Source of the DNA: JADJXV01 sp046328995
Lineage (GTDB): Bacteria > Bacteroidota > Ignavibacteria > Kapaibacteriales > UBA961
Reading direction: 5' to 3'
Assembly: GCA_046328995.1 (NCBI GenBank)
Contig: JAXLVN010000004.1
Coordinates: forward strand, 62,001-126,000
DNA: 64,000 nucleotides
Part shown: positions 1-8,229 of the stretch, piece after piece
How positions within the stretch are numbered: position 1 is the first letter of the stretch
Layout of the letters: every line of letters begins with the position of its first letter
The notes under the pieces: model-generated
Seen by the model: only the letters and a program-made list of their open reading frames with translations
What the model was told of the DNA's origin: nothing
The model's database searches: none
Translations under genes and position numbers: made by a program

Positions 1-1211
1 TGGCTGCCAACGCACCGCTCGTGGTTGCCTTCTGCCTTTCGCCCGGATTCTTAGGCGCGACAATGCGTCAGTATGGCTTCATGCTGCGTGGGCTCCAAGA
101 GCTTGAGCGCACTCTCCGCGAGAAAAATATCGCCTTTTGCCTCCTCATGGGCACAGCCGATACGGTGCTGCCGGAATTTGTGGACACGTTTACCGTCGCG
201 CATGTGGTCTGTGATTTTGACAGTCTGAGGATCAAGAGGGCCTGGAAAAAAACACTTGCCGAGCGTCTGAGAGTGCCACTTACCGAAGTCGATGCCCACA
301 ATATCGTTCCCTGCCGGCTTGCCTCCCAAAAAGTAGAATTCGGTGCCTATACCCTGCGCCCGAAAATCCATCGCCTGCTGCCGGAGTTTTTGGAAGATTT
401 TCCGGCGCTCAGATCACAGCCCGAGCTCTGGACACACTACCGGGCAATCGACTGGACAGCAGTGTGGGAGAGTCTCCGCGTCGATACCTCGGTCGGAGAA
501 ATTGACTGGCTCGTGCCGGGTGAAACGGCAGCACAAAAACAGTTGGAACGCTTTATCGCCCAAGGAATAAATATCTATCACGAGCGTCGGAATGATCCCA
601 ATGCCGGCGCGCAGAGCAATCTCTCGCCCTATCTGCATTTTGGACAGATATCTGCGCAACGCGTTGCATTGGAAGTGTCTTCAGCGCATGTTCAGCAAGC
701 AGCAAAGGATGATTTTTTGGAGGAATTAATCGTTCGCCGCGAGCTCTCGGATAACTTCTGCTTCTACAATCCCCACTACGATTCCTTCGACGGCTTTCCG
801 AATTGGGCCAAAAAATCCCTCGATGAGCACCGCGCAGACCCACGGGCATATCTGTATTCACTCGATGAATTCGAGCACGCAGCTACCCATGATCCACTGT
901 GGAATGCAGCCCAGACCGAACTCACCGCTACCGGGAAAATGCATGGCTACCTGCGTATGTACTGGGCAAAAAAAATCCTCGAATGGACCCGCACTCCCGA
1001 AGAAGCCCTCGCAATCAGTATCGCACTCAATGACAAATACGAGCTCGACGGCCGCGACGCAAACGGCTACACCGGCATCGCCTGGAGTATCGGCGGCGTG
1101 CACGACCGCGCGTGGTTCGACCGGCCGGTCTATGGCAAAGTTCGCTACATGAACGCCAATGGCTGCGCCTCGAAATTTGATGTAAAGGAATATGTGGCAA
1201 GGAGTCTGTAA
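1..1211 (+). CDS. Class II CPD photolyase, 5' end cut by window edge
   Basis: Light-driven flavoenzyme that repairs cyclobutane pyrimidine dimers in DNA. The frame is open to the first base, so the true start lies before the window. About 400 codons are visible and class II photolyases usually have 440-480, so part of the N-terminal antenna domain is missing. The C-terminal FAD/DNA-binding half is complete and carries class II signatures: SNLSPYLHFGQIS near the middle, KMHGYLRMYWAKKILEW, and DANGYTGIAWSIGG near the end. The stop codon (1209-1211) lies inside the first unit of an 8-bp tandem repeat. No partner gene is visible. Class II rather than class I or cryptochrome is well supported by these motifs. 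Confidence 0.93.
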   Translation, partial: AANAPLVVAFCLSPGFLGATMRQYGFMLRGLQELERTLREKNIAFCLLMGTADTVLPEFVDTFTVAHVVCDFDSLRIKRAWKKTLAERLRVPLTEVDAHNIVPCRLASQKVEFGAYTLRPKIHRLLPEFLEDFPALRSQPELWTHYRAIDWTAVWESLRVDTSVGEIDWLVPGETAAQKQLERFIAQGINIYHERRNDPNAGAQSNLSPYLHFGQISAQRVALEVSSAHVQQAAKDDFLEELIVRRELSDNFCFYNPHYDSFDGFPNWAKKSLDEHRADPRAYLYSLDEFEHAATHDPLWNAAQTELTATGKMHGYLRMYWAKKILEWTRTPEEALAISIALNDKYELDGRDANGYTGIAWSIGGVHDRAWFDRPVYGKVRYMNANGCASKFDVKEYVARSL

Positions 1212-1235
1212 GTCTGTAAGTCTGTAAGTCTGTAA
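1204..1235. repeat. 8-bp tandem repeat, four perfect units (gtctgtaa)
   Basis: Four head-to-tail copies of GTCTGTAA begin inside the last codons of the photolyase gene and include its stop codon. They decay into degenerate 7-8 bp units (gtaagtc-like) to about 1275. Seen directly; function unknown. Confidence 0.9.
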
Positions 1236-1293
1236 GTAGTAAGCCAGTAAGTCGTAAGTCGTAAGTCGGTAAGTGGTGTTTCTGGCATTCGAT

Positions 1294-1348
1294 CTTAAGT
1301 CCCTTAAGTCCCTTAAGTCCCTTAAGTCCCTTAAGTCCCTTCAAGTCC
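1294..1348. repeat. 9-bp tandem repeat upstream of queE (cttaagtcc)
   Basis: Five perfect copies of CTTAAGTCC (1294-1338) are followed by a degenerate sixth (cttcaagtcc, 1339-1348). The array ends 9 bp before the queE start codon, so copy-number change would alter the queE leader or promoter spacing. Seen directly. Confidence 0.9.
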
Positions 1349-1357
1349 TTCAAAAAA

Positions 1358-2068
1358 ATGAGCAAAATAAAACAACCCACAGCAGCCGTACACAATATAT
1401 CCAATCCCGAAGAACTCCTCTACGAAGTAAGTGAGATCTTCCACTCATTGCAGGGCGAAGGCCTGCGCGCCGGTATGCGATGCGTGTTCGTGCGGTTGCA
1501 GGGATGCACTCTTCGGTGCGCTTGGTGCGATACGCCGTATGCGCTCGATAGGCGAAAGGGTGGAATCACGATGACCGGACGGGAAATTATTGACAAAGTG
1601 CGGGAATTCGGGTGTGACTTTGTGGAGTTTACCGGCGGTGAACCGCTCGAACAAGAAAATGTCTATCCGCTGATGAGATATTTCTGTGATGCCGGCTATA
1701 CTGTCGCCGTCGAAACCGGGGGACATATTCATACCCAATTTGTCGATGATCGGGTAATCCGCATCCTCGATATGAAGGCGCCGGACTCCAAAATGACCCC
1801 ACTGAATTGCTATACCAATCTCGAAATTTTGCGCCCTCATGATGAAGTTAAATTCGTGCTCGCCTCGCGTACTGATTACGATTGGGCGGTGGGAATTGTT
1901 AAAAATTACAAATTGACCGAACGCTGTGCGGCGGTGCTGTTTTCATGCGTGTTTGGTTCGCTCGAATTTCAAACCCTTGCAGAATGGATACTTACCGACA
2001 AACTCAATGTTCGGATGCAGCTCCAGATGCACAAGTTTATCTGGCACCCGCAAGCGCGCGGCGTGTAG
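1358..2068 (+). CDS. queE: 7-carboxy-7-deazaguanine synthase (radical SAM)
   Basis: Converts 6-carboxytetrahydropterin to 7-carboxy-7-deazaguanine in queuosine (preQ0) biosynthesis. It is 236 residues long, normal for QueE. The substrate-binding GEG lies at residues 33-35. The [4Fe-4S]-binding cysteines are C50, C54 and C57 in the CX3CX2C arrangement GCTLRCAWC, and the S-adenosylmethionine-binding motif FTGGEP follows near residue 90. The C-terminal QLQMHKFIWHP matches the family. The ATG at 1358 is the only sensible start before the conserved EIFHSLQGEG. No other queuosine gene (queC, queD, queF) is in the window, so it is an orphan here. Two tandem repeat arrays lie just upstream. Confidence 0.95.
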   Translation: MSKIKQPTAAVHNISNPEELLYEVSEIFHSLQGEGLRAGMRCVFVRLQGCTLRCAWCDTPYALDRRKGGITMTGREIIDKVREFGCDFVEFTGGEPLEQENVYPLMRYFCDAGYTVAVETGGHIHTQFVDDRVIRILDMKAPDSKMTPLNCYTNLEILRPHDEVKFVLASRTDYDWAVGIVKNYKLTERCAAVLFSCVFGSLEFQTLAEWILTDKLNVRMQLQMHKFIWHPQARGV

Positions 2069-2099
2069 CCCTAAAAATAAATTCGTAACTTGCAATTGA

Positions 2100-2127
2100 G
2101 GCGTCCGTACGGGCGCGAACTTTTTTT
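2100..2127 (+). terminator. Rho-independent terminator after queE
   Basis: GCGTCC / GGGCGC stem (one G-T pair) around a GTAC loop, followed by gaac and a run of seven T. It lies 32 bp after the queE stop. Confidence 0.65.
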
Positions 2128-2300
2128 GCGTGCTGCTGATTGAAATTCCTTGAAATTCGAGGAATTGCGCGCGTCGCAGATAATGACGGTCGTCGTCGCA
2201 GCCGCCGGGAGTATCGGCTCTACCCGGAGTCCCGATGTCTGCGTATCATTGCCGGAAATTCTGAACTATTACATTTATGTTTCATTAATACTCAAGTACT

Positions 2301-3641
2301 ATGTTCTACTCGCCTTTAGGTCGCCGATTACCGGTGGCTGCCCTCCTTGCCATGGCCATTATGACTCTCACGGCCGCAGCGCAATCGAACGCTATACGTT
2401 TTGAAGAATACGACCTGCCGAATGGTCTGCATGTGATCCTGCATCAGGACAAGTCGGCACCGGTCGTGGCTACCGTCCTGCATTACCGTGTCGGCTCTCG
2501 GGATGAGAATCCTCAGCGAACAGGTTTTGCACACTTTTTCGAGCATTTGATGTTTGAAGCTACGGATGATATTCCCCGGGCGACTATCGATAAGCATATC
2601 GAGGGAGCCGGCGGCTCGCTCAACGCCTATACGTCGTTCGATGAGACGGTCTATCACTTCGAAGTGCCGTCGAATGAAATTAAGCTCGCCCTCTGGATCG
2701 AGTCTGAGAGAATGCGCAAGCTGCATGTGGAGTCGGCCGGTGTCGAGACGCAGCGCGGTGTGGTGAAAGAAGAGCGGAAGAACCGGTATGAGAATACACC
2801 ATATGGCGGGTGGAACGAGAAAGTATTTAAGAATTTATTCGAAGGCGGATCCTATAGCTGGACGCCAATCGGCTCGGCACAGCACATCGATGTGGCGACG
2901 ATAGATGAGTTTAAGGCGTTTTATAATAAATTCTATCAGCCCAACAACGGAACGCTCGTCATTGCCGGTGACTTCGACTCCAAGCAAGTCAAAGAATATG
3001 TCGCTGCCTATTTCGGGATTTATCCCAAGGGTGCCGATATTGTCCGCGAAGAGTTCAAGCTGCCGGAAATCACCCGCGAATATCGTGAGACCGTCGAGGA
3101 CAACAAAGCGCAGCTCCCGGCAGTTTATATCGGCTATCGCGGCCCGAAAAAAGGCCATCCCGACTCGTATGCAATTGATATGTTGAATACAATTTTATCC
3201 GGTGGTCAGAGCTCGCGTATCTATCAGCGCCTTGTCGATAAAGATCAGATCGCGGTTCAGGCGGGTTCGTTCTTGCAAGACTTGCAATATGCCGGTATGC
3301 TTGCTGCCGTCGGTATTGTCGCTCCCGGTAAATCATCGGGCGATGTCGAGCGGGCAATTTATGAAGAGATCGAAAAAGTCAAAAAAGACGGTGTAACGGA
3401 CGAAGAATTCCAGAAAGCACGGAATTCACAGGAGGATAAATTTGTATTCGGTAAAAAGAACGTCCTCGAAAAAGCACAGGCACTTGCTCAATACCATACG
3501 TATTTCGGCAAAGCATCCGTGATTAATACCGAGCTTGAAAATTATAATAAAGTGACGAAGGCAGACCTTCAGCGGGTAGCCAAGCAGTATTTCGCTGCCG
3601 ATAAGCGCGTTGTGATTACCTATGTGCCAAAAGCGAAATAA
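2301..3641 (+). CDS. M16 family zinc metallopeptidase, catalytic subunit
   Basis: Exported insulinase-type protease of 446 residues. An N-terminal signal peptide (hydrophobic stretch ending near residue 27, AAA-QS) points to periplasmic or surface location. The inverted zinc motif HFFEH is at residues 78-82, with a downstream glutamate in VVKEER (about residue 156) as the likely third ligand. Both M16 lobes are present, including the second-lobe YRGPKKGHPD and LSGGQSSR regions. The next gene, 33 bp downstream, encodes the non-catalytic partner type, so the two probably form the heterodimer usual for two-gene M16B systems. Substrate unknown; general peptide degradation is likely. Confidence 0.93.
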   Translation: MFYSPLGRRLPVAALLAMAIMTLTAAAQSNAIRFEEYDLPNGLHVILHQDKSAPVVATVLHYRVGSRDENPQRTGFAHFFEHLMFEATDDIPRATIDKHIEGAGGSLNAYTSFDETVYHFEVPSNEIKLALWIESERMRKLHVESAGVETQRGVVKEERKNRYENTPYGGWNEKVFKNLFEGGSYSWTPIGSAQHIDVATIDEFKAFYNKFYQPNNGTLVIAGDFDSKQVKEYVAAYFGIYPKGADIVREEFKLPEITREYRETVEDNKAQLPAVYIGYRGPKKGHPDSYAIDMLNTILSGGQSSRIYQRLVDKDQIAVQAGSFLQDLQYAGMLAAVGIVAPGKSSGDVERAIYEEIEKVKKDGVTDEEFQKARNSQEDKFVFGKKNVLEKAQALAQYHTYFGKASVINTELENYNKVTKADLQRVAKQYFAADKRVVITYVPKAK

Positions 3642-3674
3642 TTAATTTTTCAATCATTTACTATTTATTCTATT

Positions 3675-5735
3675 ATGAAATTGCTTATTCGTTCCCTTGC
3701 TCTCTTTCTTGCCCTTTCATCAGTGGCACTTGCACAGAAAATTGATGTGACCAAGCGTCCTGACCCGCTGCCGGCAAAAAGTATTTCGTTCCCTCCGTAC
3801 AAAGAAATTATGCTCAAAAACGGCCTGAAAGTATTCCTCGTCGAGGATCACGAGCAGCCGACTGTAGCCTTTACACTCCAAATCCGCTCGGGTGAAACAT
3901 CCGATGGCGCCAAAGCAGGACTCGCTAATATTACTGCCGATATGCTCACCAAGGGTGCCGGTAAGCGCACTGCTCTCGAAATTGCCGAAAAGTTAGACAG
4001 TATCGCTATCGGCATTCAGTCAGGTTCGGTCGGTGAGGCCTCGACGATGTCGTTCAGCGGTCTCAAAAAACACTTCCCGCTCGCGCTCTCCATCGCTTCG
4101 GATATGATCATCCGTCCGACATTCCCGCAGGAAGAACTCGACAAAATGATCCCTCAGGTTCTAGCCGAAATCAAGCAGGAAAAATCACGTCCGAATAATA
4201 TTGCGGCTGCTATGTCACGCAAGGTGATTTACGGTATGAATCACCCGAATGCCCGCCGCCGGACAGACCAGTCGGTGAAGTCAATTACGGTCGAAGACCT
4301 CAAAAAATTCCACTCCACCTACTACAAGCCAAATAACGCGACACTCGCAATCGTAGGCGATATCTCCGAAAAAGATCTCATTCCAATGCTCGAAAAAGCA
4401 CTCAAAGACTGGAAAAAAGGCGATGTGCCGAAAGCCGAAGTACCGCCGCCGTCTCCGATGCCGGTCGGTACGTATTTTATCCCGCGTCCCGGCTCTGCGC
4501 AGTCGTCAATTATGACTGTCTCGCTCGGTGTGCCGTATCGTGACCCCAATTTTGAGACACTCTCACTCTGCGCCGATGTGATGGGCGGCAGCTTCGGCGG
4601 ACGCCTCTTCCGTACATTGCGTGAGACATATTCCTATACCTATACGCCCGGCGCGTTTATGACGAGCGGTAAAAACATGAATCGCTTCGCCTGTATGGCC
4701 GATGTGCGTAATGCCGTGACAGACTCGGCTATTGCTGTTATCAAGCAAGAGCTTGAGCGTCTGAGCACCGAAAAAGTCCCTGATGAAGAATTAACCCGTA
4801 TGAAGCGCTATATCGTCGGACGCTACCTGCTGAGCTTCGAGCGTTCGGAATTCATTGCGAATCTCCTGCAATTTGCAGATTATACCGGCCGTACGATTGC
4901 TGAAATTAAAGCCTATCCTGAGCGCTTTATGGCTCTCTCGCCGGCACAAGTCCAAGCAGCAGCCCAGAAATACCTTCGCAAAGATCAGACCTCAACAATC
5001 GTCGTCGGCAGCCCGGACGTCTTGCCGGTACTCAAAAAAATGGGTCCTGTCGTTGAATATTCCCTCGACCTCGAGCCAATGGTCGCCGGCGAAAAAGTCG
5101 ATATCAGCGTGCAGGATTTATTCCAAAAACACATACAGGCCCTCGGCGGTAAAGACAAAATTGATGCTGTGAAATCCCTTATCATTTCTTCGAAAGCAGC
5201 TCTCGAAGCAGGTCCGCAGAAGTTAGAAGGTACCTTCGTCCGTAAGCTCAAGTCACCGGGCATGGAAAGAACTTCTATGGACCTCAAAGTCATGAAGCAA
5301 GACTCATGGGTCAGCGGCGATAAAGCATGGACTGCACGCGCTCCACAGCCCGCACAAGAGCTTCCACCGGCGGAAGCAGCCAAAAAACGCACGGAAGCCA
5401 CGATCCTGATGAGCGCGAAATTGCTCGATCTGGGGTATAAAGCCGAAGTCACGGCGAAGAAAGACGGACAATATGTGGTGAATATCACCACACCTTCGAG
5501 CGACAAGGAAGTCTATTATTTTGATGCAAAGACCTTTCTTCTCACTCAGATAGAACGCACCGTCACGCAGCCGCAAGGCGCAATGCCGGTCACGGTGAAA
5601 TTCAGCGATTACACAAATGTCGGCGGCGTGATGTTCCCGAAAAAATCATCGACCGAGAATCCTAACTTTACGATTTCTCATGAATTCTCCTACGACGTCA
5701 ATCCGGCAATTGACGATAAGGAGTTTGCGCCGTAA
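3675..5735 (+). CDS. M16 family peptidase-like protein, non-catalytic subunit with C-terminal extension
   Basis: Partner of the preceding M16 protease. It has a signal peptide (MKLLIRSLALFLALSSVALAQ) followed by the M16 fold over about residues 35-450, but where HxxEH should be it reads ITADMLTKGAGKRT, so it lacks the zinc site. It keeps the glycine-rich GGSFGGRLFRTLRE loop typical of the non-catalytic chain. Residues 480-686 form an extra domain (starting DLFQKHIQALGG) resembling outer-membrane lipoprotein-sorting-like folds often fused to such proteins. It is probably co-transcribed with the upstream gene and stopped by the strong terminator at 5774-5802. Confidence 0.9.
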   Translation: MKLLIRSLALFLALSSVALAQKIDVTKRPDPLPAKSISFPPYKEIMLKNGLKVFLVEDHEQPTVAFTLQIRSGETSDGAKAGLANITADMLTKGAGKRTALEIAEKLDSIAIGIQSGSVGEASTMSFSGLKKHFPLALSIASDMIIRPTFPQEELDKMIPQVLAEIKQEKSRPNNIAAAMSRKVIYGMNHPNARRRTDQSVKSITVEDLKKFHSTYYKPNNATLAIVGDISEKDLIPMLEKALKDWKKGDVPKAEVPPPSPMPVGTYFIPRPGSAQSSIMTVSLGVPYRDPNFETLSLCADVMGGSFGGRLFRTLRETYSYTYTPGAFMTSGKNMNRFACMADVRNAVTDSAIAVIKQELERLSTEKVPDEELTRMKRYIVGRYLLSFERSEFIANLLQFADYTGRTIAEIKAYPERFMALSPAQVQAAAQKYLRKDQTSTIVVGSPDVLPVLKKMGPVVEYSLDLEPMVAGEKVDISVQDLFQKHIQALGGKDKIDAVKSLIISSKAALEAGPQKLEGTFVRKLKSPGMERTSMDLKVMKQDSWVSGDKAWTARAPQPAQELPPAEAAKKRTEATILMSAKLLDLGYKAEVTAKKDGQYVVNITTPSSDKEVYYFDAKTFLLTQIERTVTQPQGAMPVTVKFSDYTNVGGVMFPKKSSTENPNFTISHEFSYDVNPAIDDKEFAP

Positions 5736-5773
5736 GCAAAATTCATTCGTTCTGAATTTATTTCTTTAATTTT

Positions 5774-5802
5774 GAGGCAGGATTATTCCTGCCTCTTTTT
5801 TT
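5774..5802 (+). terminator. Strong rho-independent terminator after M16 pair
   Basis: Perfect 8-bp stem GAGGCAGG / CCTGCCTC with an ATTATT loop and a seven-T tail. It lies in the 5' part of the longer possible frame for the next gene, which shows that frame start (TTG at 5772) is not used. Confidence 0.92.
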
Positions 5803-5822
5803 ATCTACTCTTCTTGCTGCGT

Positions 5823-7427
5823 ATGCGATTATTCTCTACTCTCGGTCTTGCGTGTGTGTGTGCTCTCTCTCTGGCTGCTATTGCCGGCTGGACCAATCCT
5901 GCACCCGTGCCGCCACTTGCCATTATCGCCGAGCCTGCTGCTCGCGAACATCTTACCTATCTGGCTTCCAATGAAATGCGGGGACGCAATACGCCAAGTC
6001 CCGAACTCGAAAAAGCCGCCGATTATATCGCTTCTCAATTTAAAAAATATGGACTTGAGCCGGTGCAGGGTTCGTACTTTCATACCTATACCGTCTTCAG
6101 AACCAATCTGAAAGACATGCCCGTACTGCGTCTTGGGATCGGCGACTCAACGATAGAAATTGCCGTCAAAGATGATTTTACGCCGCATGACAATACGGGC
6201 ACAGGGCATGTAGCCGACAAGAAGGTAGTATTTGTCGGATATGGCGTATCGGCTCCGGAACAGGGCTATGATGATTATGCGGGCATGGATGTACAGGGCA
6301 AAATTGTCGTCGTCATGCGCGGCGCGCCGAAAGCAGATGATACATCTTCTGTGTTCTCGTGGCGAAAGGGTGGCATGCGCTACATGATGACAGAGGCAAA
6401 AGCACTGCGAGCCGCCAAAGCGGGAGCGGTGGGGATGATTGTTTTGGGTGAACCCTCCCGTGGTCAGCGCATGCGTGCTTCCAATTGGCCATTACTTAAT
6501 CCTGCCGTCTCGTCCCATGATTTACCCGTGAAATTGAAATCCTCGAAAGACTCACCGATAGCACAATTCCCGATAGCATACTGCGGTGAAAAGGTGACGC
6601 GCCTTCTTCTCGGTGCATCCGATGCCGTCAAAACAATGCAGAAAACAATAGACTCGCTGTACAAGCCGCACTCATTCGATATATCTACCTGTAAAATTAA
6701 GGAAATAAATATTGCAACCGTAGAAGAGAAATTCACGGTTCGTAATGTGATGGGCATGGTCCGCGGCAGCGAAAAGCCGGACGAATTTGTTGTCGTCGGC
6801 GGGCACTATGATCATGTCGGATATTCTACGCCCAATGACCCGGCGAAGGACTCGATTTTCAACGGTGCCGATGACAATGCCTCCGGAACAACAGGCGTGC
6901 TGCTCATGGCCGAGGGATTCGCACGGGCAAAAGAAAAGCCGAAACGTTCGATGATATTTGTCGCTTTCAGCGGTGAAGAGAAGGGGCTGCTCGGTTCGCA
7001 GGCATTCACCGAAACCCCTCCGGTGAATTTAAGTAATTGTGTAGCAATGCTCAACATGGACATGATCGGGCGAATTGTCGGCGACTCGCTCTGTATCGGC
7101 GGCAATACTCGCTGCAAGGAGCTCAGTGAGATCAATGAGCAAGAAAACAAGCTCCTCGAAAAGCCGTTCAAGCTGCATTATACAATCGAAAACTTCTTCT
7201 TCAGAAGCGATCAGGCAAATTTTGCAAAAAAGAAAATTCCGGTGCTGTTTTACTTTACGGGTGAGCATGCCGACTATCACAAGGTGGGCGATGAAGTATC
7301 CAAAATTGACTTTGCGCATTTGGTCGATATCACGAAGCTCTGCACACGTACGGCGTGGCATGTAGCGAACTTAGACGGACGCCTGCCGTACACGCCGCAG
7401 GCGGCCGACGGAGCCACACCGCATTAA
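5823..7427 (+). CDS. M28 family zinc aminopeptidase with PA domain
   Basis: Exported exopeptidase of 534 residues. The ATG at 5823 was chosen because a longer in-frame start would lie on a terminator, and 5823 opens a clean signal peptide (MRLFSTLGLACVCALSLAA). A protease-associated insert runs through roughly residues 130-300. The M28 metal-binding motifs appear in order: GGHYDH, NGADDNASG, SGEEKGLLGS, NMDMIGR and GEHADYH. These give the two-zinc cocatalytic site and the catalytic glutamate of the EE pair. It acts in periplasm or outside the cell on peptides and probably complements the M16 pair upstream. Specificity cannot be told from sequence. Confidence 0.92.
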   Translation: MRLFSTLGLACVCALSLAAIAGWTNPAPVPPLAIIAEPAAREHLTYLASNEMRGRNTPSPELEKAADYIASQFKKYGLEPVQGSYFHTYTVFRTNLKDMPVLRLGIGDSTIEIAVKDDFTPHDNTGTGHVADKKVVFVGYGVSAPEQGYDDYAGMDVQGKIVVVMRGAPKADDTSSVFSWRKGGMRYMMTEAKALRAAKAGAVGMIVLGEPSRGQRMRASNWPLLNPAVSSHDLPVKLKSSKDSPIAQFPIAYCGEKVTRLLLGASDAVKTMQKTIDSLYKPHSFDISTCKIKEINIATVEEKFTVRNVMGMVRGSEKPDEFVVVGGHYDHVGYSTPNDPAKDSIFNGADDNASGTTGVLLMAEGFARAKEKPKRSMIFVAFSGEEKGLLGSQAFTETPPVNLSNCVAMLNMDMIGRIVGDSLCIGGNTRCKELSEINEQENKLLEKPFKLHYTIENFFFRSDQANFAKKKIPVLFYFTGEHADYHKVGDEVSKIDFAHLVDITKLCTRTAWHVANLDGRLPYTPQAADGATPH

Positions 7428-7497
7428 GGGCCGGCGAAATCCCCGGAATGAGGTTTGGGCCATGCATAAACTTCTTTTCCACCTTGGTAATAAATGA

Positions 7498-7505
7498 TAT
7501 TTTTG
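7498..7505 (+). promoter_or_regulatory. Bacteroidota-type -7 box (TATTTTTG)
   Basis: Exact match to TAnnTTTG about 60 bp before the lipoprotein start. A T-rich element (TTTT at 7475-7478) precedes it by 19 bp, close to the expected -33 TTTG. Confidence 0.45.
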
Positions 7506-7566
7506 CGTTCATAAAGAGCTGCTTTGACTCTTTTAATACCATTTTTTATACTTATAAGGATCTCGT

Positions 7567-8205
7567 ATGTCCACGTTTAAGTCTCTCCTGCTATTTTTAG
7601 CACTCACGGCATCGGTGATAATCGGTTGTAATCCCGATGACCCGGTAAAACCGGCGGTGATAGTTACTTCTATAAAAGAAAACATGACCCCCGACTCGAC
7701 CGACGGGTGGCTGTATTATTCGTTTGATACCGATGCTACCGTACCTGCCAATCAAGCCGGAACGGATGCCTGGGATATCAAATTCAAATTCATTCCCTAT
7801 GATCCTACCGGAGCAATTTTCCAGAAAATATTCCTTGCTGACGGAGCAATTTTCCTTAATTCTCCGACAGCCGGAAATGCAGCCGGCAAGACGAAAGGCT
7901 ATGTGGCAGATACTTCATTTACTCTCGTGACTGCCGTCGGTGATGACTCCAAATTACGCTCGGACGATACGACAAAAGGCAGCCAAATTATTACATTTAA
8001 TGGGTTCTATACGTACAATCCCACAGCACATACAGCGAGTCCGAATCTAAATAAAACCCTCATCGTCCGCACTGCTAAAGGCAAATATGTCAAGATGCAG
8101 CTCCAAAGTATTTATAAAGGCAAGCCGCTTGTGCCGGCAATTACCGACCCCGTCGGCTATTACTCATTCCAATACGTCAAAAGCGATTCTAAATCATTTA
8201 AGTAA
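7567..8205 (+). CDS. HmuY-like haem-binding family lipoprotein
   Basis: Lipoprotein of 212 residues: signal sequence with lipobox VIIGC, giving a lipidated Cys near residue 21. The body resembles the HmuY family: WDIKFKF in the N-terminal half, then LIVRTAKGKYVKMQLQSIYK and GYYSFQYV at the C-terminus, the typical last strands. Family members bind haem on the outer membrane and pass it to a TonB receptor. None is adjacent, and haem-ligand histidines are not obvious, so the ligand is uncertain. It has its own promoter-like box and ends 24 bp before paaA. Confidence 0.65.
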   Translation: MSTFKSLLLFLALTASVIIGCNPDDPVKPAVIVTSIKENMTPDSTDGWLYYSFDTDATVPANQAGTDAWDIKFKFIPYDPTGAIFQKIFLADGAIFLNSPTAGNAAGKTKGYVADTSFTLVTAVGDDSKLRSDDTTKGSQIITFNGFYTYNPTAHTASPNLNKTLIVRTAKGKYVKMQLQSIYKGKPLVPAITDPVGYYSFQYVKSDSKSFK

Positions 8206-8229
8206 TGTGTTATTTTTAGGAGAACGACT

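Noticed and set aside
1204..1348. Could the repeats upstream of queE be a CRISPR array?
   Set aside because: Units are 8-9 bp with no spacers; these are simple tandem repeats.
3675..5735. Second M16 protein as an active protease
   Set aside because: The HxxEH zinc motif is absent at the expected place; it is the non-catalytic subunit type.
5772..5822. N-terminal extension of the M28 peptidase
   Set aside because: A strong terminator lies inside the extension, so the real start is the ATG at 5823.
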